Assembly (NCBI GenBank): GCA_036925085.1
Contig: JAUPFP010000006.1
Span: forward strand, 6,649,984-6,713,983
Length of the DNA: 64,000 nucleotides
Reading direction: 5' to 3'
From: Brachycybe producta
Lineage: Eukaryota; Arthropoda; Diplopoda; Playtdesmida; Andrognathidae
The notes below the pieces were generated by a model, which worked only from the letters and a program-made list of their open reading frames with translations, made no database searches and was not told the DNA's origin. Of this stretch, positions 34,880 through 45,422 are shown piece after piece. Made by a program: the position numbers and the translations under genes. The number at the start of each line of letters is the position of its first letter. Position 1 is the stretch's first letter.

Positions 34880-35460
34880 CCGCCGCTTAGACTTATAAAA
34901 CCAAATTAATGAATGATTTTTTTATAAAACCGTTTATTAAATCAAATGTGACGTCACACGTTCACTCAATTCATACATAATTATTATGAACGTCAATTAC
35001 GTAAAAATGTCATTAATAATTAGCTGGAAAAAAGTTAAACGAATAAAGAAACGTGCAAAATTTATAAAATAATAAAAACCTCGAGAAAGACAAGAAGAAA
35101 GAAAAACGCACTAATTGTTAATCTTAATCCCGTTATCCTCTTAAAACGTTTTCTTTAATTAAAAGAAAAATAACTAAGCTCATGCAATGCAATGTACGAA
35201 TAAATTTGCATAAATTATAATATCTAAAACACTCCCAAGGTCGTTAATTACCAAAAGAAAAAGAAAAAAGAAAGCGTTACATTCATCTCTCCATATTCTA
35301 AAACATTGCTTAAAAATAAAGTTAAGCTTAAAACATGACGCAAGACAACACTTTCTAAAGAGAAAACAGTTTTTAATTCAAGTTTTTTTTTTTTTTTGCT
35401 TTATTTAAGTTTAGCTTTAATCTTGGTATTTTAGAAAATATGGCCGAAATTTGAATAACA
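34880..35460. other. AT-rich intergenic, no gene seen
   Basis: No gene, RNA or transposon end recognised. Confidence 0.5.
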
Positions 35461-35468
35461 TTAATTAA

Positions 35469-35787
35469 TAGGGCTCGGATTTTTATGCAATATCAAGCAA
35501 ACGTTTCTCAATCAATGGCCCACGAGCCAATTGTGAAGTAACATTCCCCAATTTCCTTCATCCGACAATTGAGTTTTTTTTTTTCAATCAAAAACACTGG
35601 TTAGAGGCTTCATTTCTCTAGTTGTCAACTGATAGTAACCAGACTGCTAGCCTCTAACCAGCTTTTTTATTAGAAAAAAAAAATCAATTGCAACTGGTCT
35701 AACGAGGATAATGAATACTTCACAATTGGCACTTGGGTCACTATTTGAGAAACATTTGCTTGATATTGCATAAAAATCCGAGCCCTA
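35469..35787. mobile_element. Family F hAT-like MITE, intact reference copy
   Basis: A 319-bp element with long inverted repeats. It starts TAGGGCTCGGATTTTTATGC and ends GCATAAAAATCCGAGCCCTA. A perfect 8-bp duplication TTAATTAA lies at 35461-35468 and 35788-35795. A second, inner inverted repeat pairs GGTTAGAGGC with GCCTCTAACC. Non-coding. The 8-bp duplication supports hAT mobilisation. Confidence 0.85.
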
Positions 35788-36001
35788 TTAATTAATAACC
35801 TTTTTTTTTCAATTTTTTTAGAAATTATTCCAATTATGATAGATTCGTAGCCCTTTATATATACGAACACGTAGCCTCGTACAAGCTCTTTCGTTATATT
35901 AGGCGCAACCTATATTATAGGCGCATCCATAGCTTTACCATAAGAGGCTAGCGGCCCCAAATCGAAAAAAAAATGCCACTTATTTTCAGGAGAAATAAAA
36001 A

Positions 36002-36158
36002 AAGTGCGCATAATCTGCACATTCTGTTCATCATCGATTTATTCAACAGTGTGTGTTGTGTGTGTGTGGTGCCACGCGCATTCCTATCAAATGACGTCAC
36101 GTCACATAACTGAATAAATCGATGACTAACAGAATGTACATAAAAGCGCAACACGCAC
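36002..36158. repeat. Foldback with AGTGCG ends
   Basis: Left words AGTGCGCATAATCTGCACAT and ATCGATTTATTCA face right words TGAATAAATCGATGA and GCGCAACACGCACT. The centre contains a GT run and TGACGTCACGTCA. It is probably another palindromic MITE. Confidence 0.55.
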
Positions 36159-36514
36159 TCAAAAAACAAAACCCCGTATAGGTCAAAGGTTACGGACAAG
36201 TCATCAGATTATAGCTGCCACTTAGCCTCCATGCAGAAGATGGCATACCTTTGTTTTTGCGCCTTTGGGCGCAACTATTAAACTCTACAGCCTTTGCACA
36301 GAGACTAGCAGCTGCTAATCTTAAAAAAAAAATACAAAAACCAAGCCCAACACAAAAACAAGAGAAAAATTGAAATTTTTGTTAAAAAAAAAAAAAAATC
36401 TTACCTGGATCGCAACAAACATTCTTGATGACTATGGTAAAAACGACTAGTTCCATTAAAAACCACCATCTGAAATTAATTTTAGTATTTCTTTTGCTTG
36501 TCAAATTTGTTATA

Positions 36515-36700
36515 TTTTTGTTAGCGGCATTGGCGTCCGTGGTGGCGGCGGTAGTGGTGGTTGCGGCGGCGGCGGTGGCGGCAACGGTGGCCACTAGCCA
36601 CCTTTCCGTAGCTGTTAAACACATGACCGGTAAAACGATTGCTGATGAGTTCTCTCTCTCTCTCTCTCTCGGCTTATCTCTCTCTCTCTCACCCCCTCCC
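36515..36700. repeat. GGC/GTG triplet-rich tract followed by (CT)n
   Basis: A GC-rich stretch of GGCGGCGGTGGCGG-type triplets (36,538-36,592) is followed by two (CT)n runs (about 36,650-36,670 and 36,677-36,690). Both strands give open frames with alanine/valine or threonine/alanine runs, which is expected from the triplet repeat. A promoter-type CpG island is possible, but no exon structure supports it. Confidence 0.55.
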
Positions 36701-37127
36701 GTCTGTCAGTCCGTTTGACGCACCTGAACACAGCTATGCACCCAAAACATATAAGCTTATTGTGTTATGATTTGTACTCAATAGAAGAAACCAAGATAAT
36801 AGAAACAATAAAATTCTTTTTCAAAAACAACCTCCTCACGTCTTTATTTTCCTTCTTATTATGACCTCGACCGCATATTCTACCTGAGTATATATATTCA
36901 ACTTAGAAGTAGAAATCTAGAACTAGTGACGTCACCCACACAGGTAGAAGACCGCTTCAATTCGACCAATCAAAAGTTTGAAAAAAAGTTTTGCACTTTA
37001 AAGACGCGCCAAAAAAAAAATGACGTCACATACAATAAATATACAAGGTGGTCACAAATGTAGCTCTCTTCAAAATGTGTGGCAATTTTTCTAGGTGCTT
37101 ATTCTCGTCTTTGCAATGGTTTTTTTA

Positions 37128-37325
37128 AGTCAAAGCTAATGCTAAACTCATCAACTTTTACATGAAACTTCCAATCAAAAGTTGACGAGTCTGGCACTAC
37201 CTTTGACTTCGCAAATCATTAAGAATTCGAGTCTTACTAGTGCTAAACACATCAACTTTATGATAAACCATCCTATCTAAAGTTGATAAGTTTAGCTTTA
37301 CTTTTGACTTAATCATTCATTAGCA
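37128..37325. repeat. Two adjacent foldbacks with AAAGTTGATAAGTTTAGC-type arms
   Basis: AAGTCAAAGCTAATGCTAAA faces GGCACTACCTTTGACTT, then TGCTAAACACATCAACTTTA faces TAAAGTTGATAAGTTTAGC. The second repeats the design of the first 100 bp downstream. The AAACTCATC words link them to the foldback at 16626-16741. Confidence 0.55.
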
Positions 37326-37329
37326 CCCA

Positions 37330-39225
37330 TAGAACCTATAGGCACACAGGCGATTTTTCGACCGAAAAAGGAAGTCGGATTGTCGCCAAAATCGAACACC
37401 ATTAGCCTTTTCATAGAAAAATAAATTGAAACCGCATTGCAAACAAAGTCGAAACACCTTCGATTTCATTTTGTAGTCGAAAAGTGTTCCAAATGTCGTC
37501 TGTGTGTTCTAATCCTTAGAGATGACCAAATTGACCTAGCTCAAATTGACAATTGCTTGAGAGCTCTGAACTTTTCTCAGCTCAAATTTCATATTCTGAT
37601 TAAAATCAAAGCAGATGAATATATCTTACTGACAAACACGAGTTTTTGGTATTTGAATTTAGAACATGCTAATGCACCTTTTAGCCTCTACTAATACCAT
37701 TAATAATTCAGTGTTATTACTCATTTTTAAAGGTTTCAATTTTTATTTAATTTACAGGACTGTATTTAAATACAGACTTGATTTTTCATCAATTTTTTTT
37801 TTGTTGCAAGTTTTCAACGTTTTTTTTTTTTTTTTTAACTTATTGGGGTTTTGGAACTTCTGGGACCACTTACCAGCTACATCCACTTGAAACCTTTCCA
37901 GTGCTTTTCAGAGCATTTAAACCTCTTTTTCGAAGTGGTGGTTACCATCGACTTCAAGATATTTCAATGTAGGCCTATTATTTAGTGCAATTTTGGCCAT
38001 TTTTCTTGTAAAATAATAATAAAAAAAAATTTCACTTTTGTTTCTCATAATTTTTTTCAAGTTTTCAACTATTTTTCAACCATTTTGTAATATTTTTGGC
38101 CAAAGAAGCCCTCCTAAGATTTTTGAGGCCTTTTTAGCACACATTTGATTTTGTGCCATTTAGTTTAGCTAAAATCATGGACGATTTTGAAGAGAAAAAC
38201 AAAACATTGAAAAAGTTAACTAACTTACACAAAATGGCAATTAAAAGTTTGTGTCATATGTTTTAATATTGCAAAATGTGTAATAATGTTGAAAATAACT
38301 GCACAACTGTTTGGGAAAATAACTTGCAGCACCTATATTCATTGTTACCAGATCAACATGATACAAAGTCATGTAACGATTTCTATACAAAGGGTAACAA
38401 GACATTGTGGTCACCCTGTAGTTAAAACATATGATTGAAAACAGCTCGTACTTCAAAATTCTTTCTAGAAAATGAATTTTCTTGAGAGTGGATATGAGGT
38501 GAGCGAGAGAGTTAACTCTCAAAACACTCTCAGCGTGTACACACCTACACTTTCTTATTACAATTTGTTTCTAACATTAAATAAATAATGTTTCCTTATT
38601 TGATTTTTGTTTTATTGTTTTCATTTTTTAAGTTTGTTTTCCTCAAGTCTTTAAATTTTAAAAAGCCTTGTAAAAAATAACTATTAATTTTTTAAAACAA
38701 TTTAATTAATTTAATAAAAAAAAAACCTAATCTCTTGATTTTATATAAAATTTATAACATCAAAATACATTTATGAAAATTTTCATAATGATTGTAATAT
38801 ACTAAATAATATAATTAGAATCAATATTGATTGGCATTTTATAATAATGGTATTAATAACCATCCTATTTTTTGAAGAATTTTTATTAAAATCAATATGG
38901 GGCTTATGATTTTACGTTTAAAAACAATAAACTATAGAGAATTAAGATTATTATTTAAGTGAATATTACAAATTTCCAAACTAAATGCAATGCATATTAA
39001 TGATTTATTTAAAAATCAGCGCATTAGGCTGGTGATTGTTATAGAAGAAATGATTGAAATATTGTTGTAAATCTTGCACAATTTCTTATAAAAATCGAAA
39101 ATCACCGGGTTTTTTGCAAGGCAATGGTGGTACAAGAAACCACTGCAAGAATTATCCCATTGATAATTGCAGTTTTTACAATGACACATTGCAGTTTGAA
39201 GAACTTGCCAATATGATCGCAGCTT
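37330..39225. other. AT-rich intergenic, no gene seen
   Basis: The longest open frame (37437-37694, plus) has an ordinary-looking composition but no recognisable domain, splice signal or homologue known to me. I leave it uncalled. Confidence 0.5.
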
Positions 39226-39237
39226 AAAGCCTCGTAC

Positions 39238-39491
39238 AGACTGGGAGATAATCGCCGGAAACATTGTTTAGAGCAATGTTTCTCTCGGCGACTGGAGTAA
39301 CTCGAGTCTCCGGCGGTCTGACATCAACGAGTGTTGCATGGGCCTTAGTGAACAACAGACAATGAATTCGGTTTGGAGGCGCAACATCACTGGCCACATG
39401 TATCCAGATACAAGTCACTGTGTCCGAAGATGATGCTGTCAAATTGTTGGATACGTGTGTCCGGTGATTATCTCCCGGTCTGTACTAGGCT
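39238..39491. mobile_element. 254-bp DNA transposon, TIR AGCCTMGTACAGAC
   Basis: The ends AGCCTCGTACAGACTGGGAG and CTCCCGGTCTGTACTAGGCT are inverted repeats extending to about 28 bp with two mismatches. The flanks are TAA and TTA, as in family A copy 4. The interior is GC-richer than its surroundings and contains the facing words AACATTGTTTAGAGCAATGTT. The TIR core CCTNGTACA is shared with family A. Confidence 0.75.
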
Positions 39492-39539
39492 TTAGGCCAA
39501 GAATAAAACATAGGTATTCGGCCTTTACACGAGACTCTG

Positions 39540-40004
39540 CAGTGTTTCCCAAACGGGATTCTGCAGAACCCTGGGGTTCCGTGAAGGGAAAGTAAGGGTT
39601 CTGCCAGAAAATTAAATAAAAAATTATTAAATTGCATGCACACTAAAAATATATAATTGGAACAGTTTTTAAAAAAAATAATCTAAATTTTAATTTAAGT
39701 AGTCCTAGCATGTCCAGCTTCAGACATTCCAACACAACTCAAAAATGAAATGGTCAAATGAGACATAAAATGTGTTGTAATTTTTATGCGATTTTTTTAA
39801 TATTATTAATTAGAAGTGAATCTGATACCCTAAATTATCATTTTTAATTAAGATTACGTGTTAATTATTTTTATCAATATCTACTTTTTCTGACATTTTT
39901 CTCACTACGTATACGGTATTATGTAAAAGTACGATTGGGGTTCCGTAATATTTTAAATATTTATTAAAAAAAAAGGGTTCCGTGGGTAAAATAGGGAAAC
40001 ACTA
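39540..40004. mobile_element. hAT-like MITE, TIR CAGTGTTTCCC
   Basis: Starts CAGTGTTTCCCAAACGGG and ends TAGGGAAACACTAG. The phrase GGGTTCCGT recurs inside both ends. The flanks do not form a convincing 8-bp duplication, so it may be old. About 465 bp, non-coding. Confidence 0.6.
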
Positions 40005-40070
40005 GAGTTAACTTTCAGGAGTCGTCACATAAAAACAATTACAGTAATTACAGTATCTCTCTCTCTCTAA

Positions 40071-40376
40071 TACCTTGTACACACATGAGTTAAATGAATT
40101 CCAATTAAATGTGTTTAGGTGAATTATACGGAATCCAATTAAGGACATAAAACCAAAAAAAAAAATTGACTTTAATTATTAATATTTTAAATTGAAATAC
40201 TTAATCAATATTTTGTCAATAGTTTATATATTTATATTTAAGTATTAACTCAATATTTTAAGAATATTAACTGAATAAATTGAATTCGACATATTGTTTG
40301 TTTGCCCTTCACATGGGGCTCTATTGAACACGTTTATTATTTAAATGCATTTAAATTATCAGGTGTGTACTAGATA
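40071..40376 (+). mobile_element. MITE family A, copy 9
   Basis: A 306-bp copy from TACCTTGTACACACATGAG to GTGTACTAGATA, with a perfect TAA duplication at 40068-40070 and 40377-40379. It inserted at the end of a (CT)n tract. Confidence 0.9.
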
Positions 40377-40379
40377 TAA

Positions 40380-41350
40380 GACAACCTTAAAAGTACTATT
40401 AAAAACCAATTTGCAATCATTAGGAAATTTTGTTTTTTAAGATGCTAATTCCTTAATCCTTTTTGTTATCCTTTTTTCTCCTTTTTTGTTGTCACTGTTT
40501 AAATATTTTTTACTAAGATTTTTCCTTGATAAAAAAAAATATCCTATGAAATAAAAACATATGCAGACATTTCAATGAATCATCCCTATGTCACATTATA
40601 TATTATCCTCGTAAAAACCATCTTGAAAACACATGATTTTTTTTTAAACATCCGTTGATCAATTACAATTACATTAACATTGAAAACCCCCCATTGAAAA
40701 AACATGAAGATTAATGTCTAAACTTGGTTGTTGTTTTTTTTCCCACTAATATTTATGACATTTGATTTAAATGAATCGGATCTTCTTCTCTATCGGAAAA
40801 CACATATTTAACAAAAAAAATGGATAACCAATTATAAAAACCACACACAAAAAAATCACTCAAAACCTTGGCATCTATTGTATTCGTGACCAAAAAGCAA
40901 AAATAATAATAATAAGAAGAAAAAAAATAGAATCATCACTTTAAAATGGCCTTCTTTTTTAAGCTGAGTTAGCAGATTTATATTTTTGTTAGAAACTTTT
41001 TTTTTTTTTCACTTTTCAAGAAGAAAAAAAATATTAACCCTTTCTTTTGAAGAAGTCAAAACACCAACAAAAATATTCATGACTTTTTATAAAGCACCTT
41101 TTTTATACATAAAAGAAGTTGATCATTATTTTTCTTTAAACCTTAACGATCAAGTCATTCTTAAAGAAATACTTGACAAGTTTCAAGTATTTTTCTATAT
41201 AATAAGTAACCATTGAAAAATATGCAAATGAAGGACGAAATAGAATAAAACTACTGCTTTCAGAATTACTTAAAAAATAAACTTATGCTAATTTCAAACA
41301 ACAGATTTTCGTCAAAAAAAATTCTTTGCAAACTAAAATAAGTTTAATTT
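40380..41350. other. AT-rich intergenic, no gene seen
   Basis: AT-rich; the small frames are lysine/phenylalanine-rich and have no recognisable domain. Confidence 0.5.
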
Positions 41351-41356
41351 GAAATT

Positions 41357-42345
41357 TATTAATTATTATTATTATATATAATATCCCAGGTCTGTGTGTG
41401 TGGGTGTGTGTGTGGAGTAACAAAAACCCTTGAAGCACGTCGGAATTTATATAAATTTGAATAAATGAACCGTTTTTTTTTCTCAAGGTCAACTATATGT
41501 TGAACTCTTCCTTTGGAAAGTGTAGAAGGGGGGGAGAAAAAGTGGGAGGGGTGAGGGGGAAAGTTTGGAAAGTGTAGAAGGGGGAGAAAGAGAGAAAAGT
41601 GGGAGGGGGTGACTGAAATTGAAATGAAAGGAGTAAAAAAAGGAAAAAACGACGCGCATACGCGCATGCGCACAATTGCCTGTGAATTTTGCTCCCGTCA
41701 TTTATGACGGGTTACCCCCTAGTTATAATTATTATATATACTAGTGGGGTAACCCATCATAAATGACGGGAGCCAAATTCACAGGCAATTGTGCCCAGCA
41801 TTAGAATTTCTTTTCTTCCGCCCTTTTATGACGTCACACCAAGTAACAAACCAATTAGAAATTGATGACGCTCATAAAAGGGTGGGGCAAAAGAAATTCT
41901 AATGCTGGGCATAATTGCGCGTGATAAATTCTAGTTTAATTTTGATATTGTTATCCCCTCCCCTTTTTATATTTGAAAGAGAAAATGACGTTTTCATATT
42001 CTCTGGTGTGTGCATGCACGTCGTTTGTATCTTTTTTTACTCCTTTCTTTTCAATTTCAGTTTCCCCCTTTTTTCCCCTCCACGTTTCTCTATCTCCAAC
42101 CTTTCCTATTTCCAACCTTTTCCCCGTCTCCAATTTAATATCATGGGGTTCTTGGATGGGGAGAACGCAACATTGTTGACCTTGAGAAAAAAAAAGCGGT
42201 TTATTTATTTAAATTTATATAAATTCCGATGTGCTTCAAGGTTTTTGTCCTTAATTGTTTGTACAGCGTTACTCAAAGAAAGAAAGAAACAAATAACCAA
42301 GGATAGACGGGGCTTAATATATATATAATAATTATTTATTGGTTT
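41357..42345. mobile_element. ~1-kb foldback element with ~400-bp arms
   Basis: The left arm (41357-41722) is a diverged inverted copy of the right arm (about 41740-42345). The matches, inside to outside, are CCGTCATTTATGACGGGTTA with AACCCATCATAAATGACGGG; ACAATTGCCTGTGAATTT with AAATTCACAGGCAATTGT; and GAAGCACGTCGGAATTTATA with TATAAATTCCGATGTGCTTC. Purine-rich GGGGAGAAAGAG blocks face CTCTATCTCC blocks. The outermost AT-rich ends also match. The right arm is interrupted by a nested 116-bp MITE. No coding capacity. Confidence 0.75.
41794..41909. mobile_element. Family C-related MITE nested in the foldback's right arm
   Basis: A 116-bp palindrome from CCCAGCATTAGAATTTCTTT to AAAGAAATTCTAATGCTGGG. 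The interior (CCGCCCTTTTATGACGTCA, CCAATTAGAA) resembles family C. The flanks AATTGTG and AATTGCG would be its target duplication, and the left arm of the host foldback lacks it. That dates the MITE after the foldback formed. Confidence 0.75.
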
Positions 42346-42495
42346 AGATTTTTTATGCTATATCATCAATTAAATTTTTCTCAATTTGTAGCCCAAGTGC
42401 CAATTGTGAAGTAATCATCAACATTATTGCAATTGCAATGACGCTTTTCTAATTAAAAATTCTGGTTAGACGCTAGATATCGCGTTACTATCAGT

Positions 42496-43413
42496 TGTGA
42501 CACCTTGTAGAAACAGAAGGTGAAACACTCAAGTCAAAAATTTAGTCTTGACAGCATGGCACCCCTTGGTGCACAGATGTTCGGACTTGGGTGGCCCGAA
42601 TTCTAGAGAATTCGTGGAACCAAGTCCGACCATGAGAAAATAGGGAAAAAGTCCCAAAAATATTTCTCCATATGATTTAGTATCCCCGGCCCAGGGCAAT
42701 GATTGGCCCAGTTGGTCAATCATTAAGCCCTGAGGTGACAGTTGCCCTTCCCAGGAGACCAGACAACTGAGCCTGAGACTTGAGTGTGAGGACAGTCAGA
42801 GTAGAGAGTTCAAACTAGTAAGTTGGAACTAGAGTCAGAATCTAGAGTTGAAACAAGTAAGTCTTGTTTTAGAGTCTTGTGAATTAACAGAGTAGACTTG
42901 AACCAGAGTACAGAGTTCAAGAAGAGTTAAGTTCTGACTTAGAGTAAAACAGTAATGTAAAGAGTGTTCATAATAATGTAACTAAGAGAGCTAGTAAAGA
43001 GATATTATTATACATCAACCTGTGTAAGTGTTGTATATTTGAACTATATTGGGTTTCTGTACTCCTAAAATAGAGGAGTATCCAGCAGAAGGCACTCAGA
43101 CACAGCCTGAGTCCCTCTACCTGGAGCCTCCAGCAACCCAACGAAAAGGACTAGAGTTACTTCGGCATCGTCACGCCCTATATCCAAAGATCCCTAGGAA
43201 AGACGGTCTGTTTGTGGGCCGTACCAGGCAAGGCAAGTAAATGTCGTGCCCGGTGAACCCAACCAACAGAGGTACAACAGTAGAGGCTGGCCCGCAGCAG
43301 TCGACAACAGAGTCGACCCCGGAACCACCGATTCATCAGGGGGAACAACGTCGTCAACAACGAAGTTCATCGTGGGTCGGTAAAGGCGCCACAGGAGGGC
43401 CAGTCACGTCACA
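42496..43413 (+). mobile_element. Solo LTR, 918 bp, related retrotransposon family
   Basis: Termini TGTGAC...GTCACA are bounded by a perfect 4-bp duplication CAGT (42492-42495 and 43414-43417). The sequence is GC-richer than its surroundings. It carries several hairpins: CGGACTTGG/CCAAGTCCG enclosing CGAATTCT/AGAATTCG (about 42,572-42,630) and AATGATTGGCC/GGTCAATCATT near 42,699-42,725. An ATG at 43,241 opens a frame that stays open through the LTR end, like the gag start in the intact element. It is the product of LTR-LTR recombination. Confidence 0.85.
43241..43413 (+). pseudogene. Truncated 5' gag start inside the solo LTR
   Basis: From ATG 43241 the frame runs 57 codons to the LTR's last base, then into host DNA and stops at 43435. 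The peptide is P/Q/S/T-rich and hydrophilic. By analogy with the intact element at 45410, whose gag ATG also lies near the LTR 3' end, I infer this is the 5' end of a gag whose body was lost in recombination. No domain is visible. Confidence 0.4.
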
Positions 43414-43838
43414 CAGTTGTCAACTAAAGTTCTAGCCTCTAACCAGTGTTTTTTTTTTATTGAAAAAAATCATAATTGTTATTTGATCTAAATGGGATTT
43501 GTTACTTCACAATTTGCCTATTGGCACACAGATTTGAGAATACATTTGCTAATTTGCCCCATTTACCAATATGAACATTTCTTTTAAGTTATTCAATTAA
43601 TGTTCTTTCGGCCAAACTTTAAGTGAAAAACGAAAATCGACAATTATCAAATTGTCATAAAATAATTATTTTAAAAAAAACTCCTTTAAGTTATTCAGTT
43701 GCTATTCTAGGTTTTAAGACATTTTTTTAAAAAAAATCTTATTTATTTCTTAAATTTAAAACATGAAAGCGAAGAAAGAAAAAAAATTAGTAAATGAAAA
43801 AGTTGTAATATTTAAAAAAAATTAAAATAAAATGCGGC

Positions 43839-43924
43839 TCCGTCGAGCCGGATTTGAACCAGCGACCTATGGATATCAATTGTAAATCTACAGTCCACCG
43901 CTCTACCAACTGAGCTATCGACGG
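43839..43924 (-). tRNA. tRNA-Tyr (GTA), 13-nt intron
   Basis: On the minus strand the gene starts CCGTCGATAGCTCAGTTGG and ends GGCTCGACGG plus discriminator A. The 7-bp acceptor stem is perfect, the A box is TAGCTCAGTTGG and the B box is GGTTCAAATCC. The anticodon GTA (genomic 43889-43891) is followed by G37 and a 13-nt intron at 43875-43887, the canonical eukaryotic intron site; the anticodon stem GTGGA/TCCAT forms once it is removed. The mature length is 73 nt before CCA. A TTTT Pol III terminator follows within 10 bases. It is the first of two copies in a ~793-bp tandem duplication. Confidence 0.93.
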
Positions 43925-44090
43925 CTTCTTATTGTCTTGAATTTCTTCAAATAAACTGCCTTTTTCTAAAGTAACCTAATTTTCGTTAAATTGTAACGCA
44001 ACCGTAAGCATATGCATGGCCTATGTAACTTTGTTGATATATAATTTGACATAGGAGGAGGAGGCTGCTTTTAATCAGCACGATTCACAA

Positions 44091-44420
44091 CAAAACAGAT
44101 GATTTTCCAAATCTGGCTGGAGGAACATTGAAGATGAAACTCAAAGTGTGTTAGAAACAAAAATAGAAGCTGAATCACTTAATAATATTTTTCACGTTGA
44201 TATATCTTTCAAAATAAACTTTTTTTTACAACAAAAATTAAAAAAATATTGTTTGCTAAAAAGGTGGATCATTTTAAAACTGATTTTTAAAAATCTTATT
44301 TTGAAAGATATCAATATAAAAATACAGTTAGTGATTTGTGCTGTCCTTCTAGTTTTTAAGATACTTTCAAGTGTTTCTTTATTTTTCTGTTGAAAAAACA
44401 GAAAGAATAACCAGAGTTCG
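44091..44420. mobile_element. Family D element in the first tRNA unit
   Basis: Contains TATCTTTCAAAATAAAC facing ATTTTGAAAGATATC and TTCTAGTTTTTAAGATAC on the right. It is an older copy of the palindromic family, carried along in the duplicated unit (compare 44900-45187). Confidence 0.5.
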
Positions 44421-44631
44421 AATTACATCTTTTTTCCAAACTAAGACTAGTTTAAATGATTCCATTACTCTTCTAGTTTCAAGTGTGTCTTATCGTTGTT
44501 TAGAACAAGCAGAATAAGGTGGTTTTTAAAAAACCATTTTCATTTGCAAATTTACTTAAAATAATTATAACTAAGACTAGAAAATATTATTAAAATATTT
44601 AAAAATATACATAACTAATGAAAAGGGAAAT

Positions 44632-44717
44632 TCCGTCGAGCCGGATTTGAACCAGCGACCTATGGATGTCAATTGTAAGCCTACAGTCCACCGCTCTACC
44701 AACTGAGCTATCGACGG
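44632..44717 (-). tRNA. tRNA-Tyr (GTA), 13-nt intron, second copy
   Basis: Identical to the gene at 43839-43924 in all exon positions I compared. The 13-nt intron (44668-44680) differs at three positions. Anticodon GTA is at 44682-44684. A TTTT terminator follows on the minus strand. The 5' flank (CTTCTTATTGT...TTCTTCAAATAAACTGCCT) is also shared with copy 1, so the duplication includes upstream DNA. Confidence 0.93.
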
Positions 44718-44899
44718 CTTCTTATTGTTCTATATTTCTTCAAATAAACTGCCTCTTTTTCAAAAAATAACCTAATTTTCATTCAACTATAACACACCTC
44801 TGTAGCTATTACAACCTAAGTAACTTCGGTATAATTTTACATACAGTATAATAGGAGGCGCAGCTTGCCTCCAAAAGCTGTAAAGCAATTTAGCATCCA

Positions 44900-45187
44900 C
44901 TGGTTCCACAGGAATGTTTATGAACTTTGGAGGAACACTAAGAAGAAACTGAAAGTGTGTTAAAAACTAGAATGGTGACTGAATTCCTTACTAGTATTTC
45001 TATGAACTGATATGACAATTCTTATAGACAACAATATTTTCTGCTTAAAGTTGGATAATTTTCAAACTCAATTAAAAAGTTTATTTTGAAAGATATCAAC
45101 AAGAAAATACCCGATTCTAGTTTCTAAAACACATTTAAGGTGTTGTTTTTCCATTGTACACCTGGAAGTTCGAGAGGCATTTAACAC
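44900..45187. mobile_element. Family D element in the second tRNA unit
   Basis: Shares GGAGGAACA...GAAACTGAAAGTGTGTTA with the element at 44091, plus AAAGTTTATTTTGAAAGATATC and TTCTAGTTTCTAAAACAC. It ends near GAGAGGCATTTAACACTTTA. It lies 222 bp upstream of the retrotransposon. Confidence 0.5.
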
Positions 45188-45405
45188 TTTAAACTAATGT
45201 TGTAAAAAAACGTGTTTTTTTCTTGATGTTTTTTTCTTGATGTTTTTTTCTAAAAAAAAAACTTTTTTAAAAAAAAACGTTTTTTTTTTTGTTTTTTTCT
45301 TAAATTTTTCTTATTTTCCATTTCCCAGCCCTAATAATGTTGAAAATGAACGTGTTTTTTACTATTATGTTTTTTTAAGTTATCAAAGTTTATTAAGTGT
45401 CAAAC

Positions 45406-45409
45406 ATTT
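45406..45409. other. Target-site duplication ATTT (left)
   Basis: ATTT directly before the 5' LTR matches ATTT at 56891-56894 directly after the 3' LTR. Four to five bases is the usual Ty3/gypsy integrase spacing. Confidence 0.8.
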
Positions 45410-45422
45410 TGTAACGAATTCA

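Larger units (their letters stand above)
42350..43558. mobile_element. Family F MITE split by a solo LTR
   Basis: The left half (ATTTTTTATGCTATATCATC ... TTGTGAAGTAATCAT ... GGTTAGACGCTAG) and the right half (TTCTAGCCTCTAACC ... TACTTCACAATTTG ... TTGAGAATACATTTGC) join into a family F element when 42496-43417 is removed. Its outer ends are diverged. Confidence 0.7.

Noticed and set aside
36425..36718. 97-aa plus-strand frame with hydrophobic start and Ala/Val runs
   Set aside because: The Ala/Val part is a translated GGC/GTG triplet repeat and the end is a (CT)n run. No splice or homology support.
37437..37694. 85-aa plus-strand frame with normal-looking composition as a host exon
   Set aside because: No recognisable homologue, flanking splice signals not convincing, and frames of this length occur by chance in 64 kb.
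41915..42328. 137-aa plus-strand frame and the facing minus-strand frames at 41359-41701
   Set aside because: They are the two arms of the foldback read on opposite strands; pyrimidine-rich blocks give P/S/F-rich peptides.
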